64,000 nucleotides of DNA from Caenorhabditis remanei (GCF_010183535.1 NC_071333.1:2418001-2482000); one strand, 5' to 3'. Counted from the stretch's first letter, positions 36,061 through 47,965 are shown. Numbers and translations are program-made. The notes: a model not told the origin generated them from the sequence alone.

Positions 36061-37570
36061 GACTGGATGCCCTGGATGTCCTGGATTTCCTGGTGGTCCA
36101 GGATATCCTGGTCCTGGATATCCTGGTCCTGGATATCCTGGTCTTGGATATCCTGCGTGTATTGAATGTCCTGGATATCCCGGTGTTCCTAGATATCCTG
36201 CGCGTCCTGGATATCCCCGTGGTCCTGGATATCCTGGTGGTCCTGGATTTCCTGGATATTCTGCGTGTCCTGGATGTCCTGGATGTCCTGGATGTCCTGG
36301 ATGTCCTGGATGTCCTGGATGTCCTGGATGTCATTCGAGCGCTGGATGTCCTGCGTGTCCTTATTGTCCTGGATGTCTGGATGTCTTGGATGTCCTCCGT
36401 ATGCTGGATGTCCTGGTTTTCCTGGGATTCCTACTAGTTGTCCTGGGAATCCTGGTTATCCTGGAAGTCCTTCTGATGGTTCTGGAAGTCCTCCTGTTTG
36501 TCCTGGGAGTCCTGGCTATCCTGGAATCCCTCCTGGTTGTCCTGGGAGTCCTCCTGGTTTTCCTGGGAATCCTCCTGGTTGTCCACCGAGTCCTGGTTAT
36601 CCTGAGAATAATGGTTATCCTGGAAGTCCTCCTGATGGTCCTGGGAGTCCTCCTGGATTTCCTGGAATACCTCCTGGTGGTCATGGGAATCCTGGTCATC
36701 CTGGAAGTCCTCCTGATGGTCCTGGAATTCCTCCTGGTTGTCCTCCGAGTCCTGGTTATCCTGGGAATCCTGGTTATCCTGGAAGTTCCCCTGATGGTCC
36801 TGGAAGTCCTCCTGGATTTCCTGGAATGCCTCCTGGTTATCCTGGGAATCCTCGTCATCCTGCAAGTCCTCCTGATGGTCCTGGGAGTCCTCCTGATGGT
36901 CCTGGGAGTCCTACTGGTTGTCCTCCGAGTCCTGGTTATCCTGAGAATCCTGGTTATCCTGGAAGTTCTCCTGGGTTTCCTGGAATGCCTCCTTGGTTGC
37001 CGTCCGAATCCTGGATATCCTGGATGTCCTTCGTGCGCTGGGTGTCCTGGTGGTGCTTAATTTCCTGGATGTCCTGCATGTTTTGGATGTCCTGGATGTC
37101 CTGGTGGTCCTTAATGTCCTGGATCTCCTGGTTTTCCTTAATGACCTGGATCTCCTGGATGTCCTGCGTGTCCTGGATGTCCTGGTTGTCCTGGATGTCC
37201 TGGATGTCCTTGATATCCTACGTGTCCTGGATGTCCTGGTTTTCCTCGAATTCTTCCTGGTTTTCCTGGAAGTCCTGGTTATCCTGGAAGTTCCCCCCCC
37301 CCCTCCCTGATGGTCCTGGGAATCCTGGTTATCCTGGAATTCCTCCTGATGGTCCTGGAATTCCTTCTGTTTGTCCTGGGAGTCCTGGTTGTCCTGGAAG
37401 TCCCCTCTTGATGGTCCTGGGAATCCTGGTTATCCTGGAATTCCTCCTGCTGGTCCTGGAACTCCTCCGGGCTATCCTGGGAATCCTCCTGGATGTCCTC
37501 CTGGTGGTCCTGGAATTCATCCTGGTGGTCCGGGATATCCTGGTTGTTTTTCTGGGTCTCCTTTTGTTCC
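36060..37570. repeat. CCTGG minisatellite from collagen coding DNA
   Basis: About 1.5 kb of variants of (T)CCTGGNNNTCCTGG. Period-9 and longer higher-order units are seen, including a perfect run of GATGTCCTG at 36265-36330. Minus-strand reading gives PGxPG with many TAA stops (from GGTTATCC). Plus-strand reading gives PGYPG without stops for long stretches, because the motif is close to self-complementary in coding sense. The poly-C run at 37292 interrupts it. I interpret it as expanded collagen IV sequence, not a plus-strand gene. Confidence 0.7.
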
Positions 37571-38579
37571 GTTGAGTCTTGGCCGTCCTGGGATTGCCTC
37601 GATTCCTGAAATTTGATGTGATGATAGTTAAGCTTACGAAATCGTGTAATATTTTTATTTGTGAGGCTTTCATGTGATAAAAAAAAGCTTCTCACAAGTT
37701 TGTCGCACATTTCTCTAAGAAGTGCGCTTTTCCAAATGGATGATTTTAGGAGGTGAGAGATAAATCATTTGGAACAAAACTTACATATGTACATCCTTTC
37801 GATCCTAACTTCACAAAGTTTTGTGGTCCTTGTGGTCCGTCAGCTGCTGGAAGACCTGGAAGACCTCCGTCTCTGTTCTCTTCAGCAAAGCATGGAACTC
37901 CTGGCAAATTCCGGAATTCCTGGTTCTCCTCTTGCTCCTGGGAAACCTGGAAGGACTCCTTCTCCCTTAAGTCCTGGAATTCCTGATTGTCTCTTTCTTT
38001 CTCGCACGCCTGGAAAACCTCCCCACGGTTTCCTAGAATTCTGTTGCTTTTGGGTCTCCCTTGGGTCCTGGGAATCCCGGTTGGCCAGTGTCTCCTGAAA
38101 ATAAATCAATCAGAGCTGTAATTCGGGATTATGGATAACTAACCATATGTCCTGGTGTTCCAGAAAGTCCGGTAAGTCCAAAGTCTCCCTTTTGTCCTGG
38201 AAGTTTTGGAAATTCGTTTTTTCCTTAAGAACCAGGTGCTCCTGGTTGTTTGACTAATCCTGAATTGATCGTCCGTATTATCTTGGTTGTATTGGAAGTC
38301 TTCCGATTGTCTCTTCTGTCCGAAAAGTCCTGGAAGCACATCTTGTTCGGGTTGTCTTGTGTCAAGTCATTGAAATTGCGGTAAACGGTAAGGCGAGCCT
38401 GGGGTGCACATGTGGATTTTCTCCACTCCCAGGGTTCCTCTTAGCCAGGGCTGTCGGATCCAAGGATCTACTAGCACAAGTCCGAGTTACCCGCCTGGTG
38501 CCTCGCGGCCTTCCCGTCTGTCATCAACAATACAGTCTCGAAAAAGGGGAACCTGTCGTCGGGACAGTATGATTGGTCT

Positions 38580-39080
38580 TGGAATTGCTGGTGTCCTGGC
38601 AATCCTGGGTGTCCTGGAAATCCTGATTGTCCTAGCAATCCTGGTGGTCCTGGAAATCCTGATAGTCTTGAAATCCTGATCGTCCTGAAAATCCTGGTGG
38701 CCCTGGAAATCCTGGTCTCCTGGCAATCCTGGTGGTCCTGGAAATCCTGGTGTTCCTGGAAATCCTGGTGTTCCTGGAAATCCTGGTGGTCCTGGAAATC
38801 CTGGGTGTCCTGGAAATCCTGATCGTCCTGGAAATCCTGGGTGTCCTGGAAATCCTGGGTGTCCTGGAAATCCTGGGTGTCCTGGAAATCCTGATCGTCC
38901 TGGAAATCCTGGATGTCCTGGAAATCCTGGGTGTCCTGGAAATCCTGGGTGTCCTGGAAATCCTGGTTGTTCTGGAGATCCTGGGTGTCCTGGGAATCCT
39001 GATCGTCCTAAAAATCCTGGCTGTCCCGGCTGTCCTGGATGTCCTGGTGGGCCGGGATGTTCTGGGGTCCGGACAATCCT
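38580..39080 (-). repeat. Second collagen minisatellite, Gly-X-Y clean on minus
   Basis: An 18-bp-type unit reads [12 protein letters not shown] and GFPGRS on the minus strand as uninterrupted Gly-X-Y for roughly 100 triplets. Unlike the 36-37.5 kb array it has few stops, so it is a younger or better-preserved expansion. A frame break separates it from the upstream exon (39147 down, GPSGLNGQ). Confidence 0.7.
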
Positions 39081-40904
39081 GAATCTTCGGGATTTTCATT
39101 TTGTCCGTTGAGTCCTGACGGTCCTGGGATTATTCCGGCGTCTCCTGAAATTCGATGCATTGATTGTTAAGCCTACGAAATCTTTTAATGTTGTTATTTT
39201 TCCAGATTTCGGGTGGTTTTCGGTGAAAAAAAAAATTCTTTTGATTTGAGGGTATTTAAAAACAAAAACATCTGTTTTAACCTGTTATTTGCAAAAAGGC
39301 GTCAGAGGTTCTAAAGAGACGAGGCAACAAAATGCATGCGGTATTAGCAAGTGCCGCACATTTCTCCAAAAAGCTTTTTTTTCTCGAATGAATGTTTTAA
39401 GGAGATGAAAGACAATTTATTCAAGGAAAAACTTACATATAAATGCTGGTTTGGACATCTTTCTTATTCGACGGCTAATGGTACTTGAAATTTGGGGCTC
39501 CCAGGTTTCTGGTTGTCTGCTGGGCTTCTGACGTTTCCGCGCTGTCCTGGAAATCCTGGTTGCCCCTCTCTCCCTGGCACGCCCACAAGACCGTCCTCTC
39601 TACGTTTTCTTGGAATTTCATTGCTTCCTGGGTCTTCTTCCTGAGATTCCTGGCAGACCAGCGTCTCCTGAAATCAAATCAATCAGAACTGTAAGCAGGG
39701 ATTATGGACAATTACCCTTCAGTCCTGGTGTTCCAGAAAGTCCGGTAAGTCCAAAGTCTTCCTATTTGTCCTGGAAGGCTTGGGAATCCGTTCTTTCCTT
39801 GAAGACCACGTGCTCCTTGTGCTCCGACTGGTTATGGAATTGATTGTCCTTCTTGTCCTAGAAGTCTTGGGAGTTCAGATGCATCTTGGGATTTCTTTGA
39901 ATCCTAATCCCTTGAATCCTGAAAATCCTGGAAATCCCACAATTTTCTCCCCCAAGTCCTGGGGGTCCTGACTGTCCAGCCGTTCCGTGATCTGCTTTCA
40001 TTCTTGACACTCTTGGAAGTTCGTCACGCCTTGGTGTTTCTGGTCCTCCTCGACGTCCAAATTTTTCTGGCGTGTCCTTTTATGCTGAATTCATCCCTTG
40101 AGTCTAGGAAATTTTGGAAATTCGGCGAATCATTCCTCTCCCCCGTGTCCTGGGAGTCCTGACTGTCCAGTTGTTCCGAACTCCTTCTCTCTCTTCATTC
40201 CTGACACTCCTGGGAATTCCTCACGTCTTGGAACCTTGTTGAGTCCCGACGATCCTGGGATTCCGGTGTCCCCTGAAATTTGATATAATGATTATCAATG
40301 TTACAAAATCTTGTAATGTCTGTCACTTATTTTTGGCTTTAACGTGGTTTTCAGCATACTTTTCAAGGCCCGGCCTCAAATAATGAACTTATAAAAAACT
40401 TTTTTTGACATTTTTTCAATTTTTTTCATTGAAAATATGAAAATTTTTATGATTTTTCAGAATTTCTTCTTATTCTAAATAATTGTCAAAACTTTTTCTT
40501 TGAAAAAATCTGAAGAACTCTATTGTATTTCATGTGGTTTTTCGTAAGAAAAATCTGCTTACCTTTTAATTTTCAGCGTTTTTGTTTCTTTCGGCATCAA
40601 TTTCCTCTCATACTCAATGTTACACGACATGCTGGACCTGTAATCATACCGTTTTGAGAGTTAACAGCATCATAATTGAGTAGTTTCGACGAGATATTAT
40701 CAAGAGGGCGCCGCGAAGGTTCTAAAAAGGCGGGGCAACAAAATGCAAAGGGGCACGCGGTTTTGCAAACGGCGCACAAAATATCCAAAAAACGCGCTTT
40801 TTGGATGTTTTTAGAAGATGATAGAAAAATTATTTAGTACAAAACTTAAAATGAATATCAGAATCCATGGCAAGTTTCATTATTATTTTAGGCAAAGAAA
40901 ATAT

Positions 40905-41390
40905 GAAGTACATTGTTCATACAAAGTGAAAAAGTATTCGCCTTTCTGGCTTTTATCGATTCTGGCCGATAGAAAGAAGAACGGAAACCAGAGAAAAAGA
41001 GCGCAGAAGAGAAGCACACGTGGCCTCCCGCTGTGCTATGGCTCGAAGAAAAGTCTGCGTCTCCACCTTTCCCTCTTCTATTTCCACGATCATCATTTGG
41101 ATAGGTATTGCAAATTGCAAGAGGTCATCGTATAGAAGAAAGATGACACCTCTCGCCGTTGAGAGGAGAGCCGGGAAAATTGGCAGATAGGGAACTAGAG
41201 AACGGGGACACAAAAGTTATAAGATATGGAAAAGTAGAAGAATGAAGAAAGGAAAAAGAACGGGTGTACTGTTTTGAGAAAATTATTTGTTGTTGATTTA
41301 AGATGGAGAAAATATAGAAAATATACATGTAAACGGCTAAATCTGGATTTCTTTATGTAGAGAGAGAGAGAGAGTTGGAAGCAGAATAAT
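40905..41390 (+). repeat. Repeat family R, copy 1
   Basis: Marked by CGTGGCCTCCCGCTGTG, AGAAAAGTCTGCGTCTCC, ATCATTTGGATAGGTRTTGCA and GTTGAGAGGAGAGCCGGGA. Also found at 42130-42600 (+), 46440-46790 (-) and 46960-47470 (+). It ends in a GA microsatellite (41361-41374). It is non-coding. Open frames across it are repeats. Confidence 0.65.
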
Positions 41391-42129
41391 AAAACACTTT
41401 TTTTTCTTTTGTAATCTAAGTGTTCCGCTTTAGATATGTAAAAGATGTGAGCGTAGCTTCTGAAGAATACTGAAAATCATAAATAATACAAATATGAATT
41501 AGGTAGATTGCATAATATAAAATGTAGGAAAAATTCTTCCAAAATCTGAGAAAACTAAAATTGCCCAAAACTGTAAAAAGTCCAAATTTTGAGTTTTGCG
41601 CGAAAAACTAAAAAAAAATTAAACTTTGGCGCGAAGCACCCCGCTGGGACCGGTCTTGACAAGTATGAAAAAAGGAAATCAGTTTTTCTTCCTATATATC
41701 AATTTTGAATATCGAAAAAATCAAACGTGTATTTGCAACTAACATTATCTCAAAACTCGAAAAAAAGCAAAATACGTGTATAGACTATGTTGGAAACCAA
41801 ATGTAACATGTACCAAAAATACAACCACTAGAGTATAATCATCTAAAAGATGTTATGGGATGGAAAAGTGCACTGGTAGGTATACATAGATGTAGGACCA
41901 AATGCTAAAGTATGCGAATTAAAAGAAGCAAATAAAAACCCAGGTAGCCACCTCAGAAGATATTTCCAATAAGTATAAATGCGAAGAATGGGGACACCAG
42001 CTCGTAGTAACAATATCGGTTGTAACAAACGGAAAAGAGATAAGAGGAGAACATTTGCAATATTTATGGTCCCACAACTGTTCGTGGCCCCGGGAGTGTC
42101 GTGGACAAACCCATCAATTAGGTTTAAAG

Positions 42130-42600
42130 AGGAGAACAGATGATTCTGCAAGGACAGCTGTCTTGGGAGAAAGGAAAGAAAAGATGGCCAGACACACGTG
42201 GCCTTCCGTTGTGATATGGTCTCGGAAAAAGTCTGGGTCTCTATCGTCGCCTCTTCAATCAGTCATTTGGATAGGTGTTGCAAATAGCAAGAGGGCAGCA
42301 TTGAAGAAAAAAGACACTTTTCGGCGTTGAGAGGAGAGCCGGGAGAATTGGCAGAAAAGGAACGAGAGAACGGAGATACAAAGATTATAAAATATGGAAA
42401 AGAAGAAGAAGGAAGAAAGGAGAAAAGAACGTGTTTACTATTTTTAGAAGAATGTTTATTTTTAATTTATGATGGAGAAGAAATACAGAATATACATACA
42501 TATAAACGGCTGAAGTTTTGTTTCTCAGGTAGAGAAAGAAAAAGAGAGGAACAGAAGCAGGAAAATAAAACGGATTCCTTTTTTTTTTGTTTTCTAAGTG
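42130..42600 (+). repeat. Repeat family R, copy 2
   Basis: Colinear with 40905-41390 over its whole length, including CATTTGGATAGGTGTTGCAA and GCGTTGAGAGGAGAGCC. Surrounding sequence (41640-41760 and 43140-43300) is also partly duplicated. Confidence 0.65.
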
Positions 42601-43954
42601 TTCTGCATAAAATTAAAGAAGTTTAGTCTCAGTGTCTTTAACCAAAGAAAAATTTCATTTTAGAGATGTGATAGGGAAAAAGAGATGTTAGCGATGTAGC
42701 TTTTTAGAAACATTGAAGAAAAACATACGAAGGGACTATTCATAATAAAAACTAAAAAATAGTTCAATGCATGATATACTTCTCAGATGTAGAAAAATAA
42801 CATCCAAATTCTGAGAAAACCAAAATTTTTCTAAAACTGTGAGACAAACCACGGCATACTTACAAACACATGTGTCCTTTTGCACAACTCTCGATTTGAA
42901 TTCGTTTCTTCCGTTTCTAAACGAGTTTTCACCGAAACAAATGAACAAAAAAAGCATACTCGTCGAAGCATTAAAAAAATTCATAAAATGAACCAATTTT
43001 TTCGAGAAATTATTGAAATTTTTCTTCGAAAATGTGAACATTTCTGATGATTTTTCAGAATTTCTTCTATGTCTGAATGATAGGCAAAAATTTGACTTTT
43101 TCTCGAAAAAAAAAATCAAAAAATTCGATAAAATTTTAAAAGTTCAACTTTGGCGCCAAGGGGCCTTCAAGTATGAAAAATGGGAAATCGGTCTTCTTTT
43201 CTACTTATTTTTTTGTATATCGAAACAATTTGTAATGATACTAAATGCCAAACAGATATATTTTTCTCTCCAACTCAATCAAACGTGTGTTTGCAACTAG
43301 CACCTTAACAAAATACTATCTAAAAAATGAAAAATAAAACCAGAATACGTTATGGAATGGGAGACTGGTCTCACATATAGGAAATGCCTAGATGTGATAA
43401 CAAATTCAGAAAGAAGCAGATAAAATGCATAAAAACCGAGGAAGTCACTTTAGAATATATCTTCAATAAGTATAAATGCGAAGAATGGGAACACCAGTTC
43501 GTAGTAACAATATCGGTTGTAACAAACGGATAGAGATAGGAGGAGAATATTGGTGGTCCAACAACTGTTCGTGACCCCGGGAGTGTCGTGGACGACGATC
43601 CAACCCATCAATCAAATCAGTTTAAAGAGAATAAAAGATGATGCTGAAGAACCAAAAAGATACCGTAAGGACAGCTGCCCTTGTCAATTGTGGGAGCAGT
43701 AATCCGGAGGTCAAATGGGAGAGAGCATGAGGAACGGAGGAGGAGCAGAACACTATAGTTAATTAGATTTTTACTTCTGTTAACAACCTATCGAACTCGT
43801 TAAACTTATTCATTTAAATAATCCACTATTAACTAAACCATTGAGCATTTGGAGAGAAAGATCATATCTTCTACTTTCAAGGTATTTAACTGGTAATCGG
43901 CATGAAGCATCAGCTTACTTTTCGATTTTTAGCGTTATTCGCCTTTTTGAGTTG

Positions 43955-44330
43955 AAAATGGCTAACATTGAGAGTCTATGGATTGAACAGACCAAGAGTG
44001 GGATTCCATTTTTGTAGTTGACAACTTTTTTGTACGGACGCTCCCTAGCAATTTACATCTAGATAAAGTAATTTCTCCCTCAAATCAACCTAGTTCGGTG
44101 TAAAATAGTCAAATTTTTAGCTCTCCGCGTAAACTTAGAATAACTCTCTAGGGATTGTCCATACCGAAAAGTTGATAACTACAAAAATGGAGCTTTACTT
44201 TTGATCTGTTTGGTTAGAAAAAACTACTTTGTGGGAAAAATGGTTTTACTGTGACACACTCTCAAAGATGACGATTTTCAACTGACATTAAAAGGCAAAA
44301 TTTGATATCATTTTGACCTGCGGTCTTCTC
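43955..44330. mobile_element. MITE family 2 copy
   Basis: Palindromic. The left arm has CCATTTTTGTAGTTGACAAC and the right arm the inverse (GTTGATAACTACAAAAATGG). Close to 60541-60980 and 27775-28215. It abuts the left edge of the large inverted duplication. Confidence 0.55.
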
Positions 44331-45097
44331 AAATTTGCCGCACATTACTCCGAAAAACGCGATTTTTTTGTTTTTAAAGAGTTGAAAAATACAATATTTG
44401 TTAAAACAATTATATTATGACGTGGCTACTGGCAACTCTGAAATTTTTTGAAAATAAGTAACTCCTCTGCTAATTGTCCGATTGGACTCATCTATTTTCT
44501 GTTATGGCTGAAATTAAAAATGCCAGGAAATTAGTTTAACAGATTCTAAAAGAATTAAATTTTTGAAGTATGCTTTGAGAGAAATTAGCAGCGTTCTTCA
44601 AACTAGGAAGGAATAGACAGTTTTTACCTCAACTCCAGAACTGAAAAACTTTTCAAAGTAGATCTTCATTATATTTAGTCAATTCTGATTATTATTTTCT
44701 TTTTTTTAGATATCTAAAAAGAAAGTTATGACTTCCAAAGTCTGATGTAGCCAGAACTTGATTTTTCACGATTTATTTTCTGTAATATCTCTAATCTTGA
44801 TTGCACTTAACTATATCTCGACCCGGGATCCTTCCTTAATGAGAGGACGGGCCTGATCAGGTCTCCAGTGTCCACTACTATTTTTTTCTAGTCAAGAAAT
44901 AAATTTATTCAGTTTCCAACTAACTGTTGTAATAGCAAAATTGACTGTAAATCGTTTGTTGGGTATTAAAAATTTTAGGACTTCAGGATTAATGGTATAC
45001 TGTTCTGGAGATTGTGAACGCTCAAGATTCAAAGAAGGAAGAAAAATCACATTTTAATATTTTACAACCCCTCCGTTTTTTGTTGACTCACAGGAAA

Positions 45098-45136
45098 AGC
45101 AATAAAACACGGTTTCAAAAATCATATTTTATTGCT
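45098..45136 (+). promoter_or_regulatory. Conserved 39-bp hairpin upstream of gene A
   Basis: AGCAATAAAA and TTTTATTGCT form a perfect 10-bp inverted repeat around a 19-base spacer, about 52 bases before the TATA box. The same hairpin, same length, lies upstream of gene B (49787-49825). It may be a regulatory palindrome or a remnant of a tiny inverted-repeat element. Confidence 0.5.
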
Positions 45137-45188
45137 GAGAATTCCCATGACGCCCACAGAGATAAAACATTTTATGACCTTGAGACCC

Positions 45189-45196
45189 TATAAATA
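45189..45196 (+). promoter_or_regulatory. TATA box of gene A
   Basis: TATAAATA 54 bases before the ATG, followed by a pyrimidine-rich leader (CTCCCTCCACTG). The identical motif precedes gene B (49727-49734, minus). Confidence 0.6.
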
Positions 45197-45250
45197 TGTT
45201 TCTCCCTCCACTGTTTTCACCACGTTTACTTCCTTCTCTCCTCACCGAGA

Positions 45251-45873
45251 ATGAAAATTTTCCGGAATGTTCTTCTGCTTCTTTGCCTTTTGGCTATCTG
45301 CAAGTCGGATCCGACTCGCATTCATATGAAGTTCCGCTGTGATCCACGTATCTTCATGTGGTGCGGAAATCTAATTGTCTATGAGCAGAACGATTCGTAT
45401 GTTTCAGAAGCGAAAGTCCTGATAATCTTATAAACGAAATTTTAGATATCGTCTAGACATAATGACCAACGAAACCTTCTGCAAAACAGGTGGTACAAAG
45501 GAATTCAATTATGAAATTTCGAAAGGAGGAGATAAATTTCCGGTAACAAAACCTTTTCCTGTGGAATTTAATATGTATTAATTACAGAAATACCGATGGT
45601 GGTATCAGTTGAGTCACGACTGTTCCTCTACCTTAGGAACTCGCTGTCTGTCACCAAGAGGAACGTATGACACCCCTGTCGAAGGACTGTGAGTCGAATT
45701 AAATTTAATTGACTTTGCATAATATCGAATGATTCAGAGGCCGTGTTGAAATCGATGAAGATGTTTTTAACAGAGGATACACTGGCGGCCCCTGCCTCGT
45801 TCCTTCCGAACCTAGGACCATGATTTCCATGAATGGTTCAATTTCAGATGAAGAAGTGATTTTCAAACGATAA
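45251..45873 (+). CDS. Secreted protein, WC/HDCS family, gene A
   Basis: Exons 45251-45396, 45446-45542, 45588-45688 and 45738-45873 join in phase to 159 residues. Signal peptide MKIFRNVLLLLCLLAICKS is followed by a mature protein with FRCDPRIFMWC (Cys30, Cys38), NETFCKTGG, YQLSHDCSSTLGTRC and a C-terminal GRVEIDEDVFNRGY segment. Intron phases are 2-0-2. The pattern (N-terminal Cys, strand-like VYE, HDC motif) is reminiscent of transthyretin-like proteins of nematodes, but I cannot prove homology. It is paired tail-to-tail with gene B, about 3.2 kb away. Confidence 0.85.
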
Positions 45874-45952
45874 ATTATTTTGAGAGTCTTTTTGTGTTTT
45901 TCTCACAAATAAAATTGTTCATGATATGCAAAATCATTCTTTTCTCGTTGAC

Positions 45953-46411
45953 AAGGGAAGTCTTTGAAGACACGGGTTTCAAACATTCTAAAAAATTGGT
46001 TATTGGTACCTTCATCTCCGAGAAGTTTATTTCTGCATTCAAAACCGGCTAAATGTCTCTGTGAGCAGGGATATGAGCTTGCAAACTTGTTCACATGATT
46101 ATGCTTTTTCGCACGGAATTCCAAATTGGCTTAAACATAGTATATGCAAGGATTTTCTCATTTTTCTACGTACGAGCACAGCTTAACGGCTGGGGAGCAA
46201 ATATGGTATCGCGCGGTGGCGTATGCGCGGCCAATTTGAATGTTCTTCTCAAAAGGGTATACCATATGAAAAGTTTGAGAGCTCATTACTTGGCGAGCAG
46301 AAACATTTATGCGGTTTTGACTGCAGAAACGGACTCCGCGTAGTCGAAAGTACCTATAAACAAAAAATTTCTAAATCGTTTGAAACCCGCGTCTCCAAAG
46401 ACTTCCCTTAT
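45953..46411. mobile_element. MITE family 1, full copy
   Basis: Ends AAGGGAAGTCTTTGAAGACA and the inverse (GTCTCCAAAGACTTCCCTT). About 459 bp, palindromic. Inner arms share TTTCTGCA-TCAAAACC. It is present in the matching place of the other duplication arm (47493-48975). Confidence 0.65.
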
Positions 46412-46439
46412 TAGGCTTCTGTTAAAAGTTACTTAAGTT

Positions 46440-47470
46440 TCTCTGTTCCCACGAAAACCACTTCTTGAGCCGTTTATATGTTGATTCTCTTGTTTTTCTC
46501 TATCAAAAACTAAAAACAATCTTCTAAAAGTAGTACCTATCTTCTTTTTTTCTTCCTTTGTTCATCTACCTTTACGTATCCCGTACTATCTGTTTCTCTG
46601 TTCTCTCGTTCCCCATCGCTGACCGCGATTGATGTGGTTCCTCTTTTTTTTTCACATAAAAAATTGGGTTGACCGGAAAGTTGTTCTTAGTCTTCTTCTG
46701 CCAATCCTCATCGCTCTCGTCTCAAAGCCAAAAGGTGTCATCTTTCTTCTGAACGATTTTCTCTTTTTTATATGGATGTTTTCAAGAGATGAAAGATAAG
46801 TGATTTGGGACAAAACTAACATATTACAGTTTTTCCGGGACATTGTGATTCATTGTGATTGATATAGTCCGTCATCTCATGCTATCGATTTGCAAAAAGA
46901 AAAAACACTTGTGGAAAAGATAATTTTTGAATCCATAAAAAGTTTCATGAATCTCTTATTCGAACGAAATATGAAGTAATTCATTTAAAAGTGAGAAAGT
47001 ATTCACGAGGGTGGATTTTATTGATTCTGGTCAATAGTTGAGAGGAGAGCAGAAAGGAGAAAAAGAAGGGCAGAGGAGAGAGGCACGTGGTCTCCCGCTG
47101 TGCAACGGTCCCAAGAAAAGTCTGCGTCTCCTGCTTTGCTATTTCCTTGAAAGTCATTTGGATAGGTGTCGCAAGGAGTAAGAGAAAATCGTTTAGAAGA
47201 AATATGACACCTTTTGGCGTTGAGAGGAGAACAAGTAGGATTGGAAGAAAAAGAGGAAAAAAGTGGAACCACATCAATTGTGGTCAGCGATAGGCAAGGA
47301 GAGAACAGAGACACAGATAGTATGGGATACGTAAAGGTAGATGAAGAAAGGAAGAAGAAAAGAAGATAGGTACTACTTTTAGAAAAATGTTTCAGTTTGT
47401 GATAGAGAAAAACTAGAGAATATACATATAAACGGCTGAAGTTGTGGTTTTCGTGTGGACAGAGAGATTT
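46440..47470. repeat. Two R repeats head to head at the palindrome centre
   Basis: 46440-46790 is an inverted R copy and 46960-47470 a direct one. The approximately 170-bp unmatched spacer between them is the centre of the large inverted duplication. Confidence 0.6.
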
Positions 47471-47753
47471 CCGTAACTTTTAACAGAACCCTAACAAGGT
47501 AAGTCTTTGGAGACGCGGGTTTGAAGCAATTTTTGTTAATTGGTACTTTCGACTACGCGGAGTCCGTTTCTGCAGTCAAAACCGCATTAATGTTTCTGCT
47601 CGCCATGTAATGAGCTCTCAAACTTTTCATATGGTATACCCTTTTCAGAAGGAGTTTCAAATTGGCCGCACATACGTCACCGCGCGATGCCGTATTTGCT
47701 CCCCAGCGGTTAACCTGTGCTCGTACGTAGAAAAATGAGAAAATCTTTGCGTA

Positions 47754-47965
47754 TACAGTGCGTGCAAAAAGGATAGGACACCCCTCGATTTCGGGCGTCC
47801 TGAGCAAACGAAAAAAGTTTTGAAGAATCTGACACTGCCATTCGATTCAGCGTACAAAATAACCCCCGGGTACATATTTCCGTCATCTTGCCATTTTTCA
47901 TACTCCCGTACCACCAGAAAGTCACTTTTACGGGTGTGCAAAAAGGATAGGACACCCTCGAAAAT
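47754..47965. mobile_element. Tc1/mariner-like terminal fragment
   Basis: Starts TA-CAGTGCGTGCAAAAAGGATAGGACACCCC, a typical Tc1/mariner-style end. The GTGCAAAAAGGATAGGACACC block is repeated about 175 bp further in. No transposase and no matching right end were found. Confidence 0.5.

Larger units (their letters stand above)
34701..40290 (-). pseudogene. Decayed type IV collagen alpha-2 (LET-2-like) locus
   Basis: Minus-strand Gly-X-Y exons with collagen IV interruptions are scattered here. Examples: GDTGIPGSSGLN (40276 down), GKNGFP and GLTGLSGTPGLKG (about 39790-39715), [14 protein letters not shown] (39147 down), a long Gly-X-Y run 39060-38580, GKNEFPKLPGQKGDFGLTGL (about 38225-38160), AADGPQGPQNF (about 37850) and GSPGQNNLSGFPGLKG (about 35740-35690). 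Several modules occur two or three times, so the locus is a tandem duplicate. In-frame stops (GS-stop-GKN, PG-stop-PG) and frameshifts are frequent. Type IV collagen forms the basement-membrane network. This copy cannot. Confidence 0.8.
44400..46800 (+). repeat. Left arm of large inverted duplication
   Basis: Matches the reverse complement of the right arm (46960-50253, continued at 59599-59880 beyond the transposon). The match covers the distal block (44400-44900), the promoter and gene A, its 3' flank, a MITE family 1 copy (45953-46411) and an R repeat. Divergence is visible throughout (genes A and B differ strongly), so it is an old duplication and not a simple assembly artefact. Confidence 0.75.

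Noticed and set aside
36265..36330. Regular short repeats that might suggest a CRISPR-like array
   Set aside because: They are contiguous 9-bp collagen-coding repeats without unique spacers, in a eukaryotic context.
35888..37575. Long plus-strand open frames with Pro-Gly repeats, as a new collagen gene
   Set aside because: The true exon modules, splice sites and NC1 domain are on the minus strand. The plus frames lack a signal peptide, regular Gly-X-Y and flanking splice sites.
40818..42626. Lys/Arg-rich open frames around 41-42.6 kb
   Set aside because: They fall in repeat family R, which occurs four times in the window with frames not conserved.
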